This document shows, piece after piece, positions 7,613 through 15,728 of a DNA stretch of 64,000 nucleotides. Position numbers and translations under genes: made by a program. Under the pieces are notes generated by a model. It made no database searches, had not been told where the DNA came from, and worked only from the letters and a program-made list of their open reading frames with translations. Every line of letters starts with the position of its first letter. Position 1 is the stretch's first letter. Source of the DNA: Bacteroides sp. (GTDB lineage Bacteria > Bacteroidota > Bacteroidia > Bacteroidales > Bacteroidaceae); NCBI GenBank assembly GCA_019416685.1, contig DXWV01000059.1, forward strand, positions 84,872 to 148,871, in the 5' to 3' direction.

Positions 7613-10600
7613 ATGGATATCAAATTAAAATTGAAGCATCTGCTTCTTATGTTGTTTCTACTGAACATGGGAATATTGAATGCACAGCAAAAAATCAAGG
7701 TGACAGGTCAGATTGTCGACAATAATCAAGAGGCGATTATTGGTGCAAATGTTCTTATTAAAGGGACTACTATTGGTACTATTACTGACTTTAATGGTAA
7801 TTTCACACTGGATGCCAATATCGGTTCCGTATTAAATGTAACTTATTTGGGATATGTTCCGCAAGAGGTCACTGTCACTGCACAGCAACCTATGGTTATC
7901 ACTCTGAAAGAAAATGCCCAGGAGTTGAATGAAGTTGTTGTGGTAGGTTATGGTACGCAGAAAAAGATCTCTACGATTGGGGCACAGTCGGGTATTAAAG
8001 TTGTGTCCGAATTGAAGCAACCCGTAGCTAATCTTTCTACTGTGTTGGCGGGGCGTGTTTCGGGTATTGTAGGACTGCAACAGACCGGTGAACCGGGGAA
8101 TGATGCTGCTAATATCTGGGTACGTGGTATTGCTACTTTAGGTGGTACATCTCCTTTGATTTTGGTAGACGGTGTAGAGCGTTCTATGGATGATTTGAAT
8201 CCGGAAGATATCGAATCTTTCTCTATTCTGAAAGATGCTTCTGCTACGGCTGTATATGGTGTACGTGGTGCAAACGGTGTTATCATTATTACAACGAAAA
8301 ATGGTGAAATCGGTAAACCTCGTATTCGTGCGGAATATACTTATGGTTTCACCCGTTTTACTAAGTTACCGGAGTTGGCCGATGGTATTACTTATATGCA
8401 ATGCGCCAATGAAGCTGCTACAACCCGTGGTAAAGATCCTCTGTTTTCTGCAGAAAAGATCGGAATGACTGCTTCTGGTCTGGATCCTTATTTATATCCG
8501 AATGTAGATTGGTATGATCAGATTTTTAATGATTGGGGGCATAACCAACGTGTTTCTGTCAATGTAAATGGCGGTTCTGAGAATGTTCAGTACTATGTAT
8601 CTCTGTCTTATTATGACGAAGCAGGTTTGTTTAAGGTAGATAATATGCAGGATTATAAGTCGGAGATAAAATACTCCCGTTATAACTTTAACTCCAGTTT
8701 GAATATGAAGGTGACTCCTACTACTAATCTTAAGCTTAATATTAAAGGAAATATGGCGGATAAGAACTCACCTTATGTGAAGTCTGACGATATTTTTTCT
8801 GCTGTATTTCGTATTCCGGCTATTCAGATGCCTGTGATTTATCCGGGTGATAGAGTTCCGTTTCTTTCTACCGGTGGTGGTTTGATGAATCCACTTGCTG
8901 AATTGACGAAGAAAGGATATAGAAGTACGACTCACAGTAAGGTAATGGCTGATTTGAGTCTGGAACAAAAATTGGATTTCATCACAAAAGGATTATCTTT
9001 CAAGGGTATGTTTGCTTATGATATTGAGAACAAAACATACCTGAACAGAACGCGTAGTTATAATACATACTGGGCTGATTCTCGTGATGAGAATGGGGAA
9101 TTAATTATTGTACAGCAAGGTAACTCTGTTGATGAGTATTTAAAACTGGAACGGGGTACGGATAAAAACCAGCGTAAATATTATATGGAAGCGGCTCTGA
9201 ATTATAATAGAACTTTTGCTGATGCCCACACTGTTACCGGTATGCTTCTTTTCAATAGAAGTGACCGTTCGGATTTGAACTCGAATTCTTTGACTTATTC
9301 ACTGCCTTATCGTTCACAGGGTTTGGCCGGGCGTGCTACTTATTCGTTCAAAGATCGCTATATGGCAGAAGTGAACTTTGGTTATAATGGTTCTGAAAAC
9401 TTTACTCCGGGTAAACGTTATGGTTTCTTTCCTTCATTTGGTGCCGGTTGGGTTGCTTCCAATGAACCTTGGTTTGAACCGGTTTCAGATGTTATCAGTT
9501 TGTTGAAAATACGTGCTTCTTATGGTCAGGTAGGTAGTGATCAGATTAAAATAGGTGATACCACTTATCGTTTTGGCTTTTTGTCCGAAATGAGTTCTTC
9601 CAGTAATGTATATCAGTTTGGACTTCCTAATAATACGTATGGTGTGACAGGTGGAAAAGATGTTTCCAAGTATGCCGTAAATGTGGGATGGGAAGTTTCT
9701 ACAAAAGCCAACCTCGGATTGGACCTGGAGTTGTTCCGGGGGGATCTTTCTTTAAACTTTGATGTGTTTAAAGAAAGACGTGAAGATATCTTTATACAGC
9801 GTCAGTCTATACCAGCAACAGCCGGAATTAATGTAGTAGTTACCGGTAACCTGGGTATTGTAGAGAATAAAGGTTTTGAGGTGAATGCCGATTTTAATAA
9901 GAGATTCGGTGACTTTATCTGGGGAGTGAAAGGAAATCTGAGTTATAACAAGAATAAGATCATTGAAGATGATACTCCTTCCAAACCTTATCCATGGATG
10001 GAGAGTCGTGGAACTTCTGTTGGCCAGCGTTTAGGATATATCTGTGACGGCTTCTATACAGACGATGATATCAATAATCCGGATGTAGCGAAAACGGTAG
10101 AACCTGTAATGGCCGGTGACTTGAAATATCGTGATTTGAATGGCGATAATGTTATTGATGACTATGACAAAACTTATATTGGCAAAGGTACTGTTCCGAA
10201 TATCGTATATGGTTTTGGTACTACTGCCGAATGGAAAGGATTCTCTTTAGGTGCATTCTTCCAGGGGGTAGGCAGCTGTGATATTTTTATGAATGGTACA
10301 GACTTTGTTCCTTTTGAGAATGCTACCGCCAGAGGTAACCTTTTCTCTAACATCACTGACCGTTGGACGGAAAATAATCCAAGACAAGATGCTCTTTATC
10401 CCCGTTTGGCGATAAGCGGAACAAATCAGAACTATGCAACAAGTGATCACTGGATTAAAAATGGTGCATTCCTTCGTTTGAAAACATTAGACTTCGGTTA
10501 TACGATCCCTAAAACAATAACCAGTAAGTGGCATATTTCTAATTTACGTTTTTATGTACTCGCTACCAATGTTTTCACTATCTCTGGCTTTGATATGTGG

Positions 10601-10681
10601 GATCCGGAACTTGGTAACGGTACCGGTACTAAATATCCTAATATTAGTACCTATAGTTTAGGTTTGTCATTCCAATTTTAA
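7613..10681 (+). CDS. SusC/RagA-family TonB-dependent glycan transporter
   Basis: A 1,022-residue outer-membrane transporter. After the signal peptide (cut near LNAQQ) comes a carboxypeptidase-regulatory-like domain (about residues 30-110), the TonB-box-like NEVVVVGYGTQKK, the plug domain with VRGIATLGGTSPLILVDGV, and a long beta barrel ending in the aromatic C-terminus GLSFQF. There is no STN domain, so control by sigma/anti-sigma is not expected. It starts the operon with SusD (14 bp), SusE-like, a binding protein and GH76, which points to alpha-mannan oligosaccharide import. The ATG at 7613 fits the signal peptide; in-frame codons before it are in the leader. Confidence 0.96.
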   Translation: MDIKLKLKHLLLMLFLLNMGILNAQQKIKVTGQIVDNNQEAIIGANVLIKGTTIGTITDFNGNFTLDANIGSVLNVTYLGYVPQEVTVTAQQPMVITLKENAQELNEVVVVGYGTQKKISTIGAQSGIKVVSELKQPVANLSTVLAGRVSGIVGLQQTGEPGNDAANIWVRGIATLGGTSPLILVDGVERSMDDLNPEDIESFSILKDASATAVYGVRGANGVIIITTKNGEIGKPRIRAEYTYGFTRFTKLPELADGITYMQCANEAATTRGKDPLFSAEKIGMTASGLDPYLYPNVDWYDQIFNDWGHNQRVSVNVNGGSENVQYYVSLSYYDEAGLFKVDNMQDYKSEIKYSRYNFNSSLNMKVTPTTNLKLNIKGNMADKNSPYVKSDDIFSAVFRIPAIQMPVIYPGDRVPFLSTGGGLMNPLAELTKKGYRSTTHSKVMADLSLEQKLDFITKGLSFKGMFAYDIENKTYLNRTRSYNTYWADSRDENGELIIVQQGNSVDEYLKLERGTDKNQRKYYMEAALNYNRTFADAHTVTGMLLFNRSDRSDLNSNSLTYSLPYRSQGLAGRATYSFKDRYMAEVNFGYNGSENFTPGKRYGFFPSFGAGWVASNEPWFEPVSDVISLLKIRASYGQVGSDQIKIGDTTYRFGFLSEMSSSSNVYQFGLPNNTYGVTGGKDVSKYAVNVGWEVSTKANLGLDLELFRGDLSLNFDVFKERREDIFIQRQSIPATAGINVVVTGNLGIVENKGFEVNADFNKRFGDFIWGVKGNLSYNKNKIIEDDTPSKPYPWMESRGTSVGQRLGYICDGFYTDDDINNPDVAKTVEPVMAGDLKYRDLNGDNVIDDYDKTYIGKGTVPNIVYGFGTTAEWKGFSLGAFFQGVGSCDIFMNGTDFVPFENATARGNLFSNITDRWTENNPRQDALYPRLAISGTNQNYATSDHWIKNGAFLRLKTLDFGYTIPKTITSKWHISNLRFYVLATNVFTISGFDMWDPELGNGTGTKYPNISTYSLGLSFQF

Positions 10682-10695
10682 ATAAAACAAAAGAT

Positions 10696-12513
10696 ATGAA
10701 GATGAAAAGATATATTATAGCTTGTTTATTAGCAGGTTCAGGGGCATTGATGACTTCTTGTGGCGACTATCTGGATATTGTGCCCGATAATGTGATATCT
10801 CTGGAAGAAATATTCAAAACACGTAAAGGAGCAGAAGAGTTTCTAAATACAGCCTATGCTACTCTTCCACGGGAGTGGGACCCAACCGATGGTGGTGCCC
10901 CGATTTGTGATGAGATGGATTTTCCCTGGGCTGAATATGAGGAGAACTCTATCAATGAGGGAGGTATGAGTCCTTCAAAAGGATGGAGACAGAAATGGGG
11001 TGGTTATTATAAGGCCATTCGTACGGCTGCTACTTTTATCTCTCATATAGATATGTGTCAGGATGTTAACATTACTGACAAACTGAAAGCACAATATAAG
11101 GCAGAAGCCCGTTTCTTGCGTGCTTACTATTACTTCTGCATTTTTCGTTGGTATGGCCCGTTTGTAATTATGCCTGAAGTAGAGGTAGACGTAGATGGTT
11201 CTATTGATGAAATGAGTATTCCGCGTAGTAGTGTGGATGAGTGTGTACAGTATATTTATAATGAACTGGAGAAAGCCTGTAATGAAGGTTTGCCTGATTG
11301 GTATGAAGAATCTACAGATTATGGCCGTGCTACTATAACTGCGGCACGGGCTATTCAGTCCCGTCTGTTGCTTTATGCTGCCAGCCCCCTGTATAATGGT
11401 AATACTGATTATGCTAATTTCAAAGATCAGGATGGTAACCAGTTGGTAAATCAAATGTATAGTGATAAAAAGTGGCAAGATGCAGCGAAAGCGGCGAAAG
11501 CCTTTATTGACCGTTATACAGATCGTTTTGCTCTGTATACGGAAAATAAAGAAGACGGTAGTATTGACCCATATACCTCGTATCAACAGCTTTTCCTGAC
11601 GGGATGGAATAATGAGATAATCTGGGCACGTAACAACTGTTCTTTCTGGTCTTTTGAGGCAAATGCTCCCCGGTTCTGTAATGGTTGGTCTGGCTGGGAT
11701 CCTACCCAGAATATTGTGGATGACTATTTTACGTCTAAAGGCTTACCTATCGCAGATGAACCTTATGCAGCCAAGGATCCTGACTATACTACCGAAGGAA
11801 CTTGTGCCACAACAATAGGCTATGCTCCTAAAGGGACTTCCAATATGTATGTGAATCGTGAATCGCGTTTTTATGTATCTATCTGTTTTGATAACAGTAA
11901 ATGGGTAGCTACAAAGAATGCGGCAACCTGCGAACTTTATTTTGGCGGAAATACAGGGCATACAGGTAAAACCCGTAACTATTCTACAACCGGATATATT
12001 CTTCGTAAATACAGTAACCCTTCGGTAGACTGGAAGAATAGTCAGAATGTATCCAGTCGCCAGCAAGCACTTTTCCGTCTGGCAGAGATTTATCTGAATT
12101 ATGCCGAAGCGCTCAATGAATGTGAAGCGCGCGATGTGGATGAGGTTTTAAAGTATGTGAATAAAGTTCGTGAACGTGCGGGTCTTCCGGGGTATGGTGA
12201 TGGTCCTGAATTTATCATGCTGAAATCAAAAGAGAAAGAAGCCATCAGAGAGTTGATTCGTCGGGAACGTCGCATCGAATTGGCTTTTGAAAATCATCGA
12301 TTCTATGATGTACGTCGCTGGAAGATAATGGAAGAAACGGACAAATGTATCTATGGGCTGAATATTTCCGCCACTCGTCCTTTGTTCTATCAAGTGATAA
12401 AGACAGAAGATCGTCCTCATGATTTCAAATACTATTTATGGCCTATCCCACAGAGCGAGATTTATAAGAATAAGCGTCTGGTACAAAATCCGGGATGGCA
12501 GGCTATTGACTAA
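10696..12513 (+). CDS. SusD/RagB-family glycan-binding lipoprotein
   Basis: A 605-residue outer-membrane lipoprotein with a lipobox ending at the cysteine of LMTSCGDYLD. SusD_N features such as FLRAYYYFCIFRWYGPFVIMP are followed by the C-terminal RagB/SusD signature (RLAEIYLNYAEALNE, IRRERRIELAFENHRFYDVRRWK) and the terminal LWPIPQSEIYKNKRLVQNPGW. It caps the SusC barrel encoded just before it and binds glycan at the cell surface. M1 and M3 are both possible starts; the difference is two residues. Confidence 0.96.
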   Translation: MKMKRYIIACLLAGSGALMTSCGDYLDIVPDNVISLEEIFKTRKGAEEFLNTAYATLPREWDPTDGGAPICDEMDFPWAEYEENSINEGGMSPSKGWRQKWGGYYKAIRTAATFISHIDMCQDVNITDKLKAQYKAEARFLRAYYYFCIFRWYGPFVIMPEVEVDVDGSIDEMSIPRSSVDECVQYIYNELEKACNEGLPDWYEESTDYGRATITAARAIQSRLLLYAASPLYNGNTDYANFKDQDGNQLVNQMYSDKKWQDAAKAAKAFIDRYTDRFALYTENKEDGSIDPYTSYQQLFLTGWNNEIIWARNNCSFWSFEANAPRFCNGWSGWDPTQNIVDDYFTSKGLPIADEPYAAKDPDYTTEGTCATTIGYAPKGTSNMYVNRESRFYVSICFDNSKWVATKNAATCELYFGGNTGHTGKTRNYSTTGYILRKYSNPSVDWKNSQNVSSRQQALFRLAEIYLNYAEALNECEARDVDEVLKYVNKVRERAGLPGYGDGPEFIMLKSKEKEAIRELIRRERRIELAFENHRFYDVRRWKIMEETDKCIYGLNISATRPLFYQVIKTEDRPHDFKYYLWPIPQSEIYKNKRLVQNPGWQAID

Positions 12514-12534
12514 TAAATACCAAAGAGTACAGTT

Positions 12535-13686
12535 ATGAAAAATATATTTAGTTTTAAGAATTTAGGATTGTTATTGTGCAGCTGTTTGGCTGTGAGTTGT
12601 TCGGAGGATGAAACAACACCTGTTACTATTGGCGATTTTCAGGTATTAACTCCTGATTTGGAAGTTACTATTTCTTACACGGATACTGATCCGGGGGAGT
12701 ATGTAGATTTATCCTGGGATCGCGCAAAGGCTTCGGATGGCACAACGGTCTTTTATGAAGTACAATTTGCCGGCAAGGATAAGAACTTTGATACTCCTTC
12801 AATGACTATAACACCGGACAAATTGGGTTATGCTAATCTTGTTCAGCTGTCGCAACAACAAATGAATGTAGTTGCAGAGCGGACAGGGATACGTCCTTTA
12901 CAAACTGGTGAGATCTATTGGCGTGTACGTGCCATCACCGGATTGGTGGAACATGTCAATTCTACAGTACGTACAATAAAAGTAACCCGTCAGGGAGGAT
13001 TTGCCGAAACTCCCAAAGCGATATTTGTATATGGTGAAGCTACAGGGCAGAGCGATATTGCCAATGCAATTCCTCTGAAACAGACTACAGATAGTGAGTA
13101 CGAAGGTTTTATGAAACTGGGCAATGGTACGTATTCTTTTGTAAATGCCAAAGAGGGAGATATACGTAGTTTCAGAGCTGATGGCACTGACCTGGTAGAA
13201 GAAGATAATGGAACGATTGAAGGTAACAATAAGATTTACCATGTTGTACTGAACTTCACAAAAGCAACCTGTACTATAAATGAGGTTAAGTCTTTCAATC
13301 TTTGGTGGGTAGACAATACTTTGGTACCACTTACATTTGTTGGTAACTCTACCTGGGAATTGACAAACTACGAATTGCAATGGGTAAAATTCGGTAGAGG
13401 GAAAAGCCAGATGTACAAATTCCAGATGATAGAAACGGATAAAGATGGAAACGAAATAGTTGTGCCATTCGGTAGTTATAATAAAACTCCGCCGGCAGAA
13501 AACCCTACAGAAACTACAGTTCCGGATTACTGGACGATGGACATGGTAGATCCGACAGCTACTATCGGAGAATATACCTTTAAGTTCAATCTCTCTTATG
13601 AGGCTCAGTTGGTTGATATCCGGGTAATGCTTCAACCCGAACCGGAGTCTTATTTCCACTCTGTAAAATTGAGTGTAACTGAATAA
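12535..13686 (+). CDS. SusE/SusF-like outer-membrane binding lipoprotein
   Basis: A 383-residue lipoprotein (lipobox cysteine in CLAVSCSEDE). Residues about 30-140 resemble the SusE N-terminal immunoglobulin-like domain (FQVLTPDLEVTISYTD ... VDLSWDRA). The remainder contains two beta-sandwich starch-binding-SusE-like domains, with NGTYSFVNAKEGD and a tryptophan-rich FNLWWVDNTLVPLTFVGNSTW. By position after SusC/SusD it is a surface glycan-binding protein, presumably for mannan. It is followed by a stem-loop and then the modular binding protein gene. Confidence 0.85.
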   Translation: MKNIFSFKNLGLLLCSCLAVSCSEDETTPVTIGDFQVLTPDLEVTISYTDTDPGEYVDLSWDRAKASDGTTVFYEVQFAGKDKNFDTPSMTITPDKLGYANLVQLSQQQMNVVAERTGIRPLQTGEIYWRVRAITGLVEHVNSTVRTIKVTRQGGFAETPKAIFVYGEATGQSDIANAIPLKQTTDSEYEGFMKLGNGTYSFVNAKEGDIRSFRADGTDLVEEDNGTIEGNNKIYHVVLNFTKATCTINEVKSFNLWWVDNTLVPLTFVGNSTWELTNYELQWVKFGRGKSQMYKFQMIETDKDGNEIVVPFGSYNKTPPAENPTETTVPDYWTMDMVDPTATIGEYTFKFNLSYEAQLVDIRVMLQPEPESYFHSVKLSVTE

Positions 13687-13700
13687 ATAAAGAAGTAACG

Positions 13701-13738
13701 GAGCCTCTTTCCTGTGAGGAGGAGGCTCTTTATATATT
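13701..13738 (+). terminator. Intra-operon stem-loop after the SusE-like gene
   Basis: GAGCCTC at 13701-13707 pairs with GAGGCTC at 13732-13738, and an inner TCCT/AGGA pair extends the stem. It is followed by TTTATATAT. It may partly terminate and so lower expression of the two downstream genes relative to susCDE. Confidence 0.6.
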
Positions 13739-13758
13739 GACTTATAAAATTTGCTATT

Positions 13759-15501
13759 ATGAAGAAAAACTATCTTGATTTTTGGAAAAAAGGATTAACA
13801 TTAGGCGGTATGCTGATGCTTACAGCTTTTGGTGCATTTGCTTACGAAGTGAAAGTAGAAGCAGAAGATGCATTTGATTCTTATCATGCGGGAACGGCTG
13901 TCAAAGTTGATACTCCTATAGAGGAGACAACGGCTTCCGGTGGTTCTGTGGTGGCTAATATGGCAAGTAATAACGCCATTGCTTTTGAGTTGACTGATGT
14001 ACCCGCTGATGGTACCTATGATTTGTCAATTGTTTATTTCGGGACGGATACAAATAGAAAATGCTATATTAAAGTAAACAAACAAAAGAAGAGTATTGTC
14101 CAGTTCTCTGAAAAATCAGAAGATACAAGTTGGAACGGAACAAAAGGAAATCCGGCAACGATTGTTACTCAGGTTTATTTAAAGGCAGGTACCAATCGTA
14201 TTGAAGTTGGGGCTTATGGTGGTTATGCAGCTAATTTGGATTATTTTACAGTTACTGAGTCTGAATTATCCATTCCTGAACCTAAAGACGAAACGTTCTG
14301 TCTGGAGTGGGACTATACCGATGAGGCTGAAGTAACAATCAATGGTATTTCTAAAGAAGAAGTTTATAAGGCAATTGACAATAATGAAAATACTTCATTA
14401 AAGGTAAATGCTGATGATTTGGAGATGATTATAAAGATTGTTGATTCCGCTTCCCCTAATATTGCTGTAACAGGTGCTTTAGTAACTCCTGGTGATGCCA
14501 ATACAGGCGATGTAACAAGCTGGAGTGTGCAGGCTTCTTATGATGACGGAGCTACCTGGGAATCTACAGGTATTGGTTTTGTCGCTGCAGAGAATGGAAG
14601 TGTTTATCGTGCAACTTTAAACGCCTTGGCTGCTACCGGAACTAACCTTTTCAAATTAGTGGCTAATGGAGAAGGAATTATTGACATTAAAGAGTTCCAG
14701 CTTTTTGGCGTACCTACCGGTAAAGATGCTGATACGGCAAAAAGCACGGGATATCCGATAGATTATATAGATGTTGTTCCGGAAGACGGTGCATTGATGT
14801 GGACAAGCTCGGTAAGTGGTATAAAAAATGAGGAAGTGAAGCATTTATTTGACAATAATTGGGGAACCAAGTTCTGCCAGACAGGGACGAAAACGATGTC
14901 TTTGGAGTTTACTACAGCAGAATCATATTCAGAACCTCTGGATATTAAGTCATTTACAATGACCACCGGTTATGGAAACTTTGAACGTATCCCGACAGAG
15001 TTTACCTTGTATGGACGGCAATATGATGACAATGGTAACCCGCTGGCCTGGGAACAAATTAATAAATATTCATTTGCTCCGCTTCCAAGTGCCCGCTATA
15101 CTTGTTATCGTTTTTATGTTGATATTGCTGAGGGTAAGCAATATTGGGATTTCAAGTTAGATATTACTGCCATTAACGGTGGAGGTGATATTCAGTTTGT
15201 ACAGTTGCAGTTCTTGAACTCAGAGCAGACACCTGAAAGATTCCCGAATTCCGGTCCTGGTGTTGGAATCACAACTCCTGTTGTCAACGAAAATAATACA
15301 GTAGTGTCTGCTCAGGATGGAGCTATTGCTATCTCTGCTCAGGAAACTACGGTGTATAAAGTTTATACAACTACCGGTACAATGGTAGCTCAGGGCACTG
15401 TTGCCACTTCTGGCAATGTTCCTGTACAAGCTGGTTTATATGTTGTTGTAACTACTAATGACAGTGGAAGTCAGACAAACAAAGTTTTGATCAGAAAATA
15501 A
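13759..15501 (+). CDS. Secreted multi-module carbohydrate-binding protein
   Basis: A 580-residue secreted protein with no catalytic domain that I recognise. After the signal peptide (cut near GAFAYEVKVEAED), residues about 28-170 resemble a CBM6/35 beta-sandwich (KVEAEDAFDSYHAG, YDLSIVYFGTD, AGTNRIEVGAYGGYAANLDYF). Two discoidin (F5/8 type C) like units follow, about 180-320 and 335-500. The last 70 residues look like a T9SS-type sorting tail (VYKVYTTTGTMVAQG ... GLYVVVTTN ... KVLIRK). It sits between SusE-like and GH76 genes, so it probably holds mannan at the surface or is released as a scaffold. The domain boundaries are approximate. Confidence 0.7.
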   Translation: MKKNYLDFWKKGLTLGGMLMLTAFGAFAYEVKVEAEDAFDSYHAGTAVKVDTPIEETTASGGSVVANMASNNAIAFELTDVPADGTYDLSIVYFGTDTNRKCYIKVNKQKKSIVQFSEKSEDTSWNGTKGNPATIVTQVYLKAGTNRIEVGAYGGYAANLDYFTVTESELSIPEPKDETFCLEWDYTDEAEVTINGISKEEVYKAIDNNENTSLKVNADDLEMIIKIVDSASPNIAVTGALVTPGDANTGDVTSWSVQASYDDGATWESTGIGFVAAENGSVYRATLNALAATGTNLFKLVANGEGIIDIKEFQLFGVPTGKDADTAKSTGYPIDYIDVVPEDGALMWTSSVSGIKNEEVKHLFDNNWGTKFCQTGTKTMSLEFTTAESYSEPLDIKSFTMTTGYGNFERIPTEFTLYGRQYDDNGNPLAWEQINKYSFAPLPSARYTCYRFYVDIAEGKQYWDFKLDITAINGGGDIQFVQLQFLNSEQTPERFPNSGPGVGITTPVVNENNTVVSAQDGAIAISAQETTVYKVYTTTGTMVAQGTVATSGNVPVQAGLYVVVTTNDSGSQTNKVLIRK

Positions 15502-15529
15502 TGCGGAAAGCTTATTTTCTCAGACTCTA

Positions 15530-15605
15530 AGAAACCGTTTTGATTTTTATGAAGAATCCTTTTTGCTTCATCTCGGGCTTCTTCATAAAAATCAAAACAG
15601 TTTCT
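15530..15605. terminator. Long perfect-type hairpin before the GH76 gene
   Basis: The 27-bp arms 15530-15556 and 15579-15605 are complementary with one mismatch, enclosing a 22-nt loop. The core reads GTTTTGATTTTTATGAAGAA and its complement. The arms are much longer than a normal terminator, so it may be an imported palindrome or a strong transcript-processing site. A second inverted repeat, 15620-15632 with 15678-15690 (CGTTCCACA core), follows directly. Confidence 0.6.
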
Positions 15606-15728
15606 AAAAAGTAAAGTACCGTTCCACAGCCATTAAGTGAGGACTTTTCTGTGATTATAGCCGCAGAAACCATTCTTTGGTTGTGGAACGATATTTTTAT
15701 TTTTAAATCTATTTATAACAACATCCAT

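Noticed and set aside
12898..13659. A 253-codon minus-strand frame inside the SusE-like gene
   Set aside because: Lies wholly within a real lipoprotein gene; low-complexity aromatic and isoleucine-rich translation typical of antisense shadow frames.
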